A DNA stretch of 6,386 nt from JADJPL01 sp040382095 (GTDB lineage Bacteria > Bacteroidota > Bacteroidia > Chitinophagales > Saprospiraceae): positions 1 to 6,386 of the forward strand of contig JBEIGB010000154.1 of assembly GCA_040382095.1 (NCBI GenBank), written 5' to 3'. Below are positions 1 to 5,047 of this stretch, piece after piece (position 1 is the first letter of the stretch; each line of letters starts with the position of its first letter). Position numbers and translations under genes: made by a program. The notes below the pieces were generated by a model. The model did no database searches, was not told the DNA's origin, and worked only from the letters and a program-made list of their open reading frames with translations.

Positions 1-2
1 AA

Positions 3-27
3 GCAAAATCAATGAAAACGGCGCTCT
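3..27. repeat. Partial copy of a dispersed inverted-repeat hairpin sequence
   Basis: Bases 3-17 (GCAAAATCAATGAAA) are the exact reverse complement of 6311-6325, the left arm of the long hairpin at the right end of the window. The following bases to 27 (ACGGCGCTCT) also resemble the outer part of that hairpin arm (CCTGCGTCTC on its right side). The window starts where the loop of such a hairpin would lie, so this may be the right half of a second copy whose left half is cut off. No gene covers it. The exact 15-base match is seen directly; membership of a repeat family is inferred. Confidence 0.5.
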
Positions 28-64
28 AAAAGGTGTTCTTTGTCGGAGCAAGCCGCCAAAGGAC

Positions 65-94
65 TTTCGGGGCAGTCCCGAAAAATTTTATTTT
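65..94 (+). terminator. Probable intrinsic terminator of a gene left of the window
   Basis: TTTCGGG (65-71) pairs perfectly with CCCGAAA (77-83) around the five-base loop GCAGT. A T-rich run (AATTTTATTTT, 84-94) follows on the + strand. This has the shape of a rho-independent terminator for rightward transcription entering from the left edge. An alternative fold pairs GGACT (61-65) with AGTCC (74-78), which would compete with the stem. Confidence 0.5.
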
Positions 95-121
95 GCTGCT
101 GACGGCGGCAAAATTCTTTTT
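91..121 (+). terminator. Second tandem terminator-like hairpin
   Basis: TTTTGCTGC (91-99) pairs with GCGGCAAAA (105-113) with one G-T wobble, around the loop TGACG. It is followed by the T-rich run TTCTTTTT (114-121). It lies directly after the hairpin at 65-83 and directly before the promoter at 131-138, so the first gene appears insulated from upstream transcription. GCCGCC (52-57) could alternatively pair with GGCGGC (104-109) and disrupt this hairpin. Confidence 0.45.
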
Positions 122-130
122 ATACCTTCC

Positions 131-138
131 TATCTTTG
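131..138 (+). promoter_or_regulatory. Bacteroidota-type promoter -7 element (TATCTTTG)
   Basis: TATCTTTG matches the Bacteroidota sigma-ABfr -7 consensus TAnnTTTG exactly. No TTG is present at the usual upstream spacing, so the -33 element is weak or missing. The element ends 11 bases before the ATG at 150, which leaves room for a leader of only a few nucleotides; the thioesterase mRNA may be close to leaderless. A partial match, TACCTTCC, abuts it at 123-130. Confidence 0.55.
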
Positions 139-149
139 TATAAAAAATA

Positions 150-905
150 ATGCACCCTTTTCCCGATGACCTTTCCCATACCGAGTCCTACCGCGTCCGT
201 GGATATGATGTGGATCTGCACAAGAGGGCCAGTATCCCGACGATTATCCAGATGATGCACGATGCGGCTATGGAGCATGTCCTCAAACTTGGGCTCTCGG
301 CAATCGAACTGGAGCCCCTGGGGCTGGGATGGGTCCTTGTGCGGCAGCAAATGCAGGTACGCGCACAGCCCGCACTGGGTCAGACGGTATCCGTCCTTAC
401 CCGTCCCTCCGGCCGCGACCGCGCCTTCGCCTACCGGGATTTTTACCTCTCCGATGAGGCCGGTAACATACTGGCCACCGCCTCTACAACCTGGCTGCTG
501 ATGGATATCCATTCCCGCAGGATTGCCCGCTATCCGGATTTTATCAATGCCTGGCTGGAGCATTCCCAAACCACAAGCTACCTGACGAGGCCCGGAACGG
601 ATTTCCCCCCTGTCCAAAATCCCGGAACGGAAAAAACATTCCAGGTAAACTGGCACGACCTCGATTTTAATCGCCACCTGACGAATTTTTATTACCAAAA
701 ATGGATGCTCGAGTCCACCCCGCCCGAGATCCTGGAAAATTATCGCCTGGAGGAGTACCGCATCCAGTTTAAAGGGGAAAGCCTCCTTGGGGATACGTTA
801 CAGGTGTGCTCAGAAGCGCTCGAACCAGGCGTTTTTGCCTACTCGGTACAAAAAAACGGACAGGAAACGACTATGGGCTATGCCCGCTGGATACCCCGGG
901 ATTAG
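150..905 (+). CDS. Acyl-ACP thioesterase (FatA/FatB-type double hotdog)
   Basis: This 251-residue protein should hydrolyse acyl-ACP to free fatty acid and ACP in the cytoplasm. An N-terminal hotdog half (about 10-125, with GLGWVLVRQQMQV near 58-70 and TWLLMD near 114-119) is followed by a C-terminal hotdog half (about 162-251). The segment WHDLDFNRHLTN (168-179) matches the plant FatB motif WNDLDVNQHVNN, giving D172, N174 and H176. Counting without gaps from H176, E210 falls exactly where the FatB catalytic Glu lies (34 residues on), while the neighbouring FatB Cys is Ser211 here. The proposed catalytic set is therefore complete. Length fits bacterial members, which lack the plastid transit peptide. 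The ATG at 150 follows a promoter and has no competing upstream start. It is probably monocistronic or weakly linked to the next gene, 120 bases on. Chain-length preference cannot be read from the sequence. Confidence 0.88.
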   Translation: MHPFPDDLSHTESYRVRGYDVDLHKRASIPTIIQMMHDAAMEHVLKLGLSAIELEPLGLGWVLVRQQMQVRAQPALGQTVSVLTRPSGRDRAFAYRDFYLSDEAGNILATASTTWLLMDIHSRRIARYPDFINAWLEHSQTTSYLTRPGTDFPPVQNPGTEKTFQVNWHDLDFNRHLTNFYYQKWMLESTPPEILENYRLEEYRIQFKGESLLGDTLQVCSEALEPGVFAYSVQKNGQETTMGYARWIPRD

Positions 906-911
906 CCCGGG
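895..911 (+). other. GC hairpin with the thioesterase stop codon in its loop
   Basis: CCCGGG (895-900) and CCCGGG (906-911) are separated by ATTAG, giving a six-pair all-GC stem with a five-base loop. The loop contains the TAG stop (903-905) of the thioesterase gene. The downstream bases are pyrimidine-rich (TTCTCCTTTCCC) but are not a true T-tract, so this is at best an atypical terminator or an mRNA 3' end stabiliser. CCCGGG is self-complementary, so other pairings are possible. Confidence 0.35.
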
Positions 912-987
912 CGCAGTTCTCCTTTCCCTAAAAGCAAAACAAGCGAAAAATTTCCTCAAGCCTCAGTCATCACTGCTTAAATTCTGC

Positions 988-995
988 TACCTTAC
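988..995 (+). promoter_or_regulatory. Weak -7-like element (TACCTTAC) upstream of the SDR gene
   Basis: TACCTTAC matches TAnnTT of the Bacteroidota TAnnTTTG element but not its last two bases, and I see no TTG at the right distance upstream. It lies 30 bases before the ATG at 1026, a typical leader length, in an AT-rich 120-base gap. It is the best promoter candidate for the dehydrogenase-mutase pair. Confidence 0.3.
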
Positions 996-1025
996 ACGCC
1001 AAACCAAACAACCAAATCATCAGAT

Positions 1026-1847
1026 ATGAACTTCAAAAACAAAACGGTTTTCATTACCGGTGCCAGCCGGGGCATCGGCCTCGCAATTGCGCTCCGCCTC
1101 GCTAAAGAAGGCGCAAATATCGCGATCGCAGCCAAAACAGCAGACCCGCATCCCGCCCTTCCCGGTACGATTTATTCCGCAGCAGAAGAAATCCGCGCCG
1201 CAGGTGGCGAAGCACTGCCACTGGTCGTGGATATCCGTTTCGAAGATCAGGTCTATGCAGCGGTACAGAAAACGGTCGAAACGTTCGGAGGTATTGATGT
1301 CCTGGTCAATAATGCCAGCGCAATCTTCCTCGCCAATACGCTCAATACCCCAATGAAGCGCTACGATCTCATGCACCAGGTGAACGCCCGCGGGACCTTT
1401 CTCTGCTCCCAGGCTTGCCTGCCCCACCTGCTCAAATCCGATAACCCCCATATCCTGACGCTCTCCCCGCCCATGGGAATTAAGGCGGAATGGTTTGGGG
1501 CACATCTCGCCTATACAATGGCAAAATATGGCATGAGCCTCAGCGTTTATGGCCTGGCCGAAGAATTCCGGCATAAAGGGTTGGCAGTCAATGCCCTATG
1601 GCCGCGCACGACGATCGCGACAGCAGCTGTACAAAACCTCCTGGGTGGCGATGATATGATCCGTCGCTCCCGTACTCCAGATATCATGGGCGATGCTGCC
1701 TTCTATATCCTGCGCCGCGATAGCCGCAAGTGTACCGGCAATTTCTTTGTAGATGAAAATGTCCTGCTGGAAGAAGGCATCAGCGATTTTGCTGCTTACG
1801 CGGTTGACCCAAGCCAAGACCTGCAAATGGACCTTTTTGTGGAGTAG
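1026..1847 (+). CDS. Short-chain dehydrogenase/reductase, HSDL2-like
   Basis: This 273-residue protein is a Rossmann-fold NAD(P)-dependent oxidoreductase. The cofactor loop TGASRGIG is at 11-18, NNAS at 95-98, and the catalytic pair Tyr163/Lys167 lies in YTMAK. The segments LSPPM (146-150), WFGAHLAYTMAKYGMS (156-171) and GLAVNALWP (185-193) closely resemble the SDR domain of human hydroxysteroid dehydrogenase-like protein 2. The usual PG after the active site is WP here, as in HSDL2. The C-terminal SCP2 lipid-binding domain of HSDL2 is absent. The substrate is not known; HSDL2-type enzymes are linked to fatty-acid metabolism, which may fit the thioesterase upstream, but that link is inference. 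The stop codon TAG shares its G with the GTG start of the next gene, so translational coupling is likely. The ATG is the only start that keeps the nucleotide-binding motif near the N-terminus. Confidence 0.88.
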   Translation: MNFKNKTVFITGASRGIGLAIALRLAKEGANIAIAAKTADPHPALPGTIYSAAEEIRAAGGEALPLVVDIRFEDQVYAAVQKTVETFGGIDVLVNNASAIFLANTLNTPMKRYDLMHQVNARGTFLCSQACLPHLLKSDNPHILTLSPPMGIKAEWFGAHLAYTMAKYGMSLSVYGLAEEFRHKGLAVNALWPRTTIATAAVQNLLGGDDMIRRSRTPDIMGDAAFYILRRDSRKCTGNFFVDENVLLEEGISDFAAYAVDPSQDLQMDLFVE

Positions 1848-2920
1848 TGGACTATCTGATCGTCGGTTCCGGCCTGACCGGGGCAGTTATCGCAAGGATA
1901 CTCAACGATAAAGGGCACCAGTGCCTGGTCCTGGAAAAGCGCTCCCATAGCGGAGGGAATGTATATGATCACCTGCATCCCTCCGGTGTCCGCGTGCATA
2001 CGTACGGGCCACACTATTTTCGTACTTCCTCGCGCAGAATATGGGATTTCGTGCAACGCTTTGACGCCTTCGTACCCTATGAAGCACAGGTGTTGACCAA
2101 TACAAAGGATGGACCGGTACCCTGGCCGCCAGGTAATGATCTGGTAGAAAAAATAGCGGGTAAAAACTGGAAGCCCGGCTTTTCAGGGAAACCTGCCAAT
2201 TTTGAGGAAATGGCATTGTCGAAAATGCCGCTGCCGGTGTATGAACGTTTCGTGAAGGGATACACGGAAAAACAGTGGGGCGCTCAGGCCCATACCTTAT
2301 CTGCCACCCTGGCGCATCGTTTTAAAATCCGCCCGGACAACGATCCGCGCCTGTCGCCCAGGGCAAAATACCAGGGATTGCCGGCTAACGGATATGCAAT
2401 ATTTATGCAGAATATGCTTTCCGGGATAAAAGTCCTGCATGAAGTGGACTACCTGAAGCATCGAACGGCCTTTTCCCCCAAAAAAATGCTGATCTATACC
2501 GGTCCGATTGATGCGTTTTTCAACTTTCGCTTCGGCCCCCTACATTACCGCGGCCAACAGCGCCGGGAAATCTGGATACCCGGATTGGACTGGTACCAGG
2601 CAGGGATACAGGTCAACGAACCAGACAGGGCAACAGCCCATATCCGAACCCTGGAATGGAAACATCTCCTCCCCCCGGAAACGTCCGTGAAAATCCGCGG
2701 AACGCTGCTGACCCGGGAAACGCCTTTCACCCCCAACGACCCCAACCAGTTCGAGTACCCTTTCCCCGACCAGACAAATCAGCAGCAGTATAAAAAATAC
2801 CGCGCCCTGGCACAAAAGCTGCCCAATACGCTTATCTGCGGCAGACTGGGGGAATACCGCTATTTCGATATGGACCAGGCAATTGCACGGGCCATACACC
2901 TCGCAGCCATCATTCCGTGA
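1847..2920 (+). CDS. glf: UDP-galactopyranose mutase-like flavoprotein
   Basis: This 357-residue protein should interconvert UDP-galactopyranose and UDP-galactofuranose, the Galf donor for surface glycans, using reduced FAD in the cytoplasm. It begins with GSGLTG (7-12), the FAD dinucleotide loop, then E30 at the end of the second strand and SGGN (35-38). HTYGPHYFRT (51-60) matches the family's H-YGxHxFHT block, with Arg for the second His. KQWG is at 142-145, KYQGLPANGY at 174-183, and GPIDAFFNFRFGPLHYR at 219-235. Arg162 and Arg267 (in HIRTLEWKH) fit the two phosphate-binding arginines of bacterial mutases. GRLGEYRYFDMD (332-343) is the C-terminal signature. Length is within the family's usual 350-400. 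The start is GTG, overlapping the upstream TAG by one base; no ATG would preserve the FAD loop. It is a divergent member, so a related substrate is possible. No galactofuranosyltransferase is visible here. Confidence 0.85.
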   Translation: MDYLIVGSGLTGAVIARILNDKGHQCLVLEKRSHSGGNVYDHLHPSGVRVHTYGPHYFRTSSRRIWDFVQRFDAFVPYEAQVLTNTKDGPVPWPPGNDLVEKIAGKNWKPGFSGKPANFEEMALSKMPLPVYERFVKGYTEKQWGAQAHTLSATLAHRFKIRPDNDPRLSPRAKYQGLPANGYAIFMQNMLSGIKVLHEVDYLKHRTAFSPKKMLIYTGPIDAFFNFRFGPLHYRGQQRREIWIPGLDWYQAGIQVNEPDRATAHIRTLEWKHLLPPETSVKIRGTLLTRETPFTPNDPNQFEYPFPDQTNQQQYKKYRALAQKLPNTLICGRLGEYRYFDMDQAIARAIHLAAIIP

Positions 2921-3089
2921 CCTGTTGCATCAGGGTAATTGATGAATGTCATTGTATCTCCGCTCCAACGCGCATACATTACGCATAGCTGAAGGGTAAC
3001 AGATCGCATAGCGGAAAAAAAGGGGATTCCCCCAACCTTTAAGCATACCTAATAAAGTACCCGGATTCTTTTCACTTCAATGTACAATT
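2921..3089. other. Intergenic region with repeated CGCATA and a weak hairpin
   Basis: This 169-base gap has no convincing ORF. CGCATA occurs at 2971-2976, 2982-2987 and 3005-3010, with a related GCATAC at 3043-3048. TCCGCT (2959-2964) can pair with AGCGGA (3010-3015) across a 45-base loop. GGGG (3022-3025) pairs with CCCC after ATT, but no T-tract follows, so it is not a clear terminator. No clear TAnnTTTG element precedes the coiled-coil gene at 3090. Confidence 0.35.
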
Positions 3090-3461
3090 ATGAAAGGGAC
3101 GCATTGGTCAAAGGAAGTTCAGCACCGGCAGCACCTGGAGTGGCTGTCCAAACTCGACTTTTACCGGGAGCAAATTGCGATTTTTCAAAACGAGCTGCAA
3201 CAGGTTGTCCGGGAACACCCACAACTGCTCTCCATCATCGAGCATGTGGACGAATACCGTTCTATCCTCATCCGAAAAAAAATCCATCTGGAACAATTGC
3301 GGCAGAAAATCCAGGAGGAACAACAAGCATTGCTTTCCGGCGGACAGGAAGCAAAAGGTCAGGATGCCCACTTGATGCTTTCAGCAGACCTCCAGGATTT
3401 TTTTGATGAAATGGAGTCCCTAAAGCCTACCTTCCGGCGATTTGTGGCGTATAATGATTGA
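3090..3461 (+). CDS. Small predicted coiled-coil protein, function unknown
   Basis: This 123-residue protein is cytoplasmic, with no signal peptide or membrane segment. It is strongly helical and rich in Gln, Glu, Lys and Arg, with heptad-like spacing of Leu and Ile across about 14-42 (HLEWLSKLDFYREQIAIF) and 46-82 (LLSIIEHVDEYRSILIRKK). A short Gly/Gln-rich break (83-92) precedes a third amphipathic helix (about 96-116) ending in an Arg/Phe segment. The pattern suggests an antiparallel helical bundle. I recall similar small proteins in Bacteroidota, with an N-terminal block resembling EWLxxLxFYxxEI, but know of no assigned role. The ATG at 3090 follows an AT-rich leader; an ATG at 3080 is in another frame. 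It faces the decarboxylase-like gene with 130 bases between the stops. Confidence 0.7.
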   Translation: MKGTHWSKEVQHRQHLEWLSKLDFYREQIAIFQNELQQVVREHPQLLSIIEHVDEYRSILIRKKIHLEQLRQKIQEEQQALLSGGQEAKGQDAHLMLSADLQDFFDEMESLKPTFRRFVAYND

Positions 3462-3591
3462 GAAAAGTGAGAAAAAAGGACATCCGCGCAACTCCAGGAC
3501 TTAGACAGCCTCCTTAAAAATGCACATCCGCGCTCAAGCAGAAAGTAGTATTGAAAGCGCCTGAGGTGCAAGCTGTAAGCCCCGGCATTTC

Positions 3592-4305
3592 CTACTCTTT
3601 CGGCAAAAACAACCGAACGGCGCCCGGCTTAAAGGTCACTGCGTCTAAGTGCCCCATTTTCAGACGGTCAGCGGTAATCAGGTGCAGGTGCAGAAAGGTG
3701 TTGTGGTGCGTAAAAACGGATTTGTGGTCGGTAGAAAAAAAGCCAACAATATCACATGGCTCATGCTCAATCGTGTAGCTGACCTTCCCCCGGTGGGCTT
3801 CCTCCGGGGAAGCCACCTTCGCACCTTTGGGCAAATTCACCACATGGATAACCGCGTGTTCTACACTTCCGGAAAGTTTGAACATAAACGGCCTTGGGGC
3901 TGCCTGGGTAATCCGGTCAAGATATTGTTCGAGGTGCGGGATCGTCCGAATGCTGTCGGGCAGAGGGTGTTCAATCCAATCAGCGATATGGGCATACCCA
4001 AAAAAGGGGGCTTTGATCGCATACGTTTCTTCTACCTGCATCGAAGTGTCCGAAACTACGGTCGAACGATAGGATTTCCCGTCCAGGATGAGGATTTCAC
4101 CTGCTAAATATTCGACCGGCCCCATGCCATACAAATGCTGCCTGACCGATAAGGTGTCGAGCTGGATATTGCCGTATAATTGGCCCTTCCACATCACGTT
4201 GCGCATCGCCCCGACAATATGGACCTGGGTGGATTGCTGGGCTAATAATGCGGGCCCCTTGCTCAGGAAGAGCATCAAAATAAAAGCAATTCGATTCACT
4301 TTCAT
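3592..4305 (-). CDS. Secreted acetolactate decarboxylase family protein
   Basis: This 237-residue protein belongs to the alpha-acetolactate decarboxylase family (BudA/AlsD type), which makes acetoin from acetolactate. Residues 1-22 form a signal peptide (KVNR, a hydrophobic stretch, then ALLAQ), so the mature protein is exported. HIVGAMRNVMWKGQLYG (29-45), GEILILDG (69-76, with Glu70) and KAPFFGYAHI (98-107) match the N-terminal half. HLHLITADRLKMGH (206-219) supplies the zinc triad His206, His208 and His219, with the same spacing (+2, +11) as the Brevibacillus enzyme. The catalytic Arg of that enzyme (in the RTVP segment) appears to be His154 here (AVIHVVNLP), so activity may be altered. I chose the ATG at 4305 rather than 4332 because it places the charged N-region at the start of the signal peptide. 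No acetolactate synthase gene is nearby. It is divergent from the gene at 4518. Confidence 0.82.
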   Translation of the reverse strand: MKVNRIAFILMLFLSKGPALLAQQSTQVHIVGAMRNVMWKGQLYGNIQLDTLSVRQHLYGMGPVEYLAGEILILDGKSYRSTVVSDTSMQVEETYAIKAPFFGYAHIADWIEHPLPDSIRTIPHLEQYLDRITQAAPRPFMFKLSGSVEHAVIHVVNLPKGAKVASPEEAHRGKVSYTIEHEPCDIVGFFSTDHKSVFTHHNTFLHLHLITADRLKMGHLDAVTFKPGAVRLFLPKE

Positions 4306-4321
4306 GGTTGTAGTTGTAGCG

Positions 4322-4329
4322 TATATTTG
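4322..4329 (+). promoter_or_regulatory. Consensus -7 element TATATTTG, + strand
   Basis: TATATTTG matches TAnnTTTG exactly and points toward the gene at 4518, implying a leader of about 180 bases. TTG triplets lie at 4308-4310 and 4314-4316 but are closer than the usual spacing of about 19, so the -33 element is poor. It sits only 17 bases upstream of the start of the opposite-strand decarboxylase-like gene, so it may interfere with that gene's expression or be a chance match. Confidence 0.35.
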
Positions 4330-4411
4330 CACATTGATTCAAGACGCCTGCTGCTGCGAAGGCCCTGAAAAAGACAGGTAAGGAGGCAGCCCGGGGGTAG
4401 CTCGAAAAAAC

Positions 4412-4423
4412 ATTTTGCAAAAT
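4412..4423. promoter_or_regulatory. 12-base perfect palindrome, possible operator
   Basis: ATTTTGCAAAAT is a perfect palindrome in the middle of the divergent intergenic region, about 95 bases from the start at 4518 and 107 from the start at 4305. A symmetrical site between divergent genes is a natural place for a dimeric regulator, but no regulator gene is in the window. The half-sites TTTTGC and GCAAAA also occur in the hairpins at 91-113 and 6320-6334, so the palindrome may reflect that recurring motif rather than an operator. Confidence 0.3.
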
Positions 4424-4517
4424 AAAAACAATTTTTAGATATATATTCAGAACAATATTTTGAAATATATGCGTTAACGGCACTTTTCCCAATTTCGCTC
4501 CGGATAAAATACAACTT

Positions 4518-5027
4518 ATGGTTCAAGATGAATTTCATCGTGCATTGGAAGGGGCTGCAACAAAACTGCTTTACCCCAGCGAAACGGATGCCCCGCTACG
4601 CCTCTACCGGGTGAGCGCCTCCAGCTTCCAGGGTTCCCCTGCAGAAGCAGATATTGTCGGGATGTTCTTTAAGGGCAGCCCCCCGGAGCGCCTGAACGTC
4701 GAAAATATGGAAGGCCTCTGTTCCGAAGGGCACCGGCGTTTTTTTCGCCACCTGACGGATTTTATCACCTATCTCCCCGGGGGCGGGTTTATCCCACGCA
4801 CCCCTTCAGAGCGCGAATTTGCCCTTCAATGGCGTGATCTGCGCGATTTATGGGTGGATTATCTCGTCTCCCAGCGTTGGTTCAAGGCGCACCTTGCAGA
4901 CGGCGTGCACAAGCGTATCTTTATCGCCGGGCAATTCCTGCATATCGCATTTCGCGCCGATACCAATGAAATGACATGCGACCCGGGCGATTGGTTCATC
5001 CTGGAAACAACATCAGTTGAAACCTGA
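4518..5027 (+). CDS. Nuclease A inhibitor (NuiA) family protein
   Basis: This 169-residue cytoplasmic protein has no signal peptide. Its N-terminus, LEGAATKLLYPSETDAPLRL (10-29), matches the start of Anabaena NuiA (LKQASDGLLFMSESEYPFEV). Its C-terminus, GVHKRIFIAGQF followed by LETTSVET, matches the NuiA end, which reads VYVIGET and then STKVVET. NuiA blocks the sugar-nonspecific nuclease NucA. From recall, its key contacts are Glu24 and the C-terminal Thr135; both have counterparts here, Glu22 and the terminal Thr169. At 169 residues it is longer than NuiA (135), with extra sequence in the middle, notably a Gly- and Pro-containing stretch (86-96) and an aromatic helix (103-125). No nuclease gene is visible here, so its target is unknown. 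It precedes the glycosyltransferase-like gene by 20 bases on the same strand, so they probably share a transcript. The start at 4518 agrees with the NuiA N-terminus. Confidence 0.7.
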   Translation: MVQDEFHRALEGAATKLLYPSETDAPLRLYRVSASSFQGSPAEADIVGMFFKGSPPERLNVENMEGLCSEGHRRFFRHLTDFITYLPGGGFIPRTPSEREFALQWRDLRDLWVDYLVSQRWFKAHLADGVHKRIFIAGQFLHIAFRADTNEMTCDPGDWFILETTSVET

Positions 5028-5037
5028 GGTTTACTGA
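5013..5037 (+). other. Hairpin with the TGA stop codon as its loop
   Basis: AAACC (5020-5024) pairs with GGTTT (5028-5032), leaving only TGA (5025-5027), the stop codon of the NuiA-like gene, in the loop. After a two-base bulge (TG, 5018-5019), TCAGT (5013-5017) pairs with ACTGA (5033-5037), giving ten pairs in total. There is no T-tract, so it is not a typical terminator. It lies 10 bases before the ATG at 5048 and could affect coupling or the relative expression of the two genes. Confidence 0.4.
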
Positions 5038-5047
5038 CCTGCGAAAT

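Larger units (their letters stand above)
4306..4517. promoter_or_regulatory. Divergent AT-rich intergenic control region
   Basis: This 212-base gap lies between divergently transcribed genes and should hold both promoters. Its right half (about 4405-4515) is much more AT-rich than the flanking genes. It contains a perfect 12-base palindrome (4412-4423) and an AT-rich inverted repeat with ATATTT (4455-4460) and AAATAT (4463-4468). A good -7 match for the + strand is at 4322-4329. I could not identify a convincing - strand -7 element for the decarboxylase-like gene. Confidence 0.45.

Noticed and set aside
120..698. 192-residue open frame on the - strand
   Set aside because: It lies antisense to the thioesterase gene, whose product has a complete family motif set. 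The - strand translation has no recognisable motif and is a shadow of the codon usage.
1020..1574. 184-residue open frame on the - strand, rich in Cys and His
   Set aside because: It is fully antisense to the dehydrogenase gene. The Cys and His come from reading the reverse of Ala/Gly-rich codons and show no ordered metal-binding spacing.
3010..3040. Possible terminator after the mutase gene (GGGG-ATT-CCCC)
   Set aside because: The stem has only four pairs and is followed by CAACCTTT rather than a T-tract; it was kept only as a note in the intergenic entry.
3080..3406. 108-residue frame starting 10 bases before the coiled-coil gene
   Set aside because: Its translation is low-complexity Pro/Arg-rich with no regular structure, while the frame at 3090 gives a coherent helical protein.
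3480..3533. 10-base direct repeat ACATCCGCGC at 3480-3489 and 3524-3533
   Set aside because: It is a short pair in the gap between convergent genes, without further copies or a symmetrical arrangement, so it is too weak to call.
3649..4107. 152-residue + strand frame
   Set aside because: It is antisense to the acetolactate decarboxylase-like gene, whose metal-binding motif is intact.
671..4757. 13-base exact repeat TCGCCACCTGACG at 671-683 and 4745-4757
   Set aside because: Both copies are in coding sequence and in both places encode RHLT within unrelated proteins; this is best explained by chance and shared codon preference.
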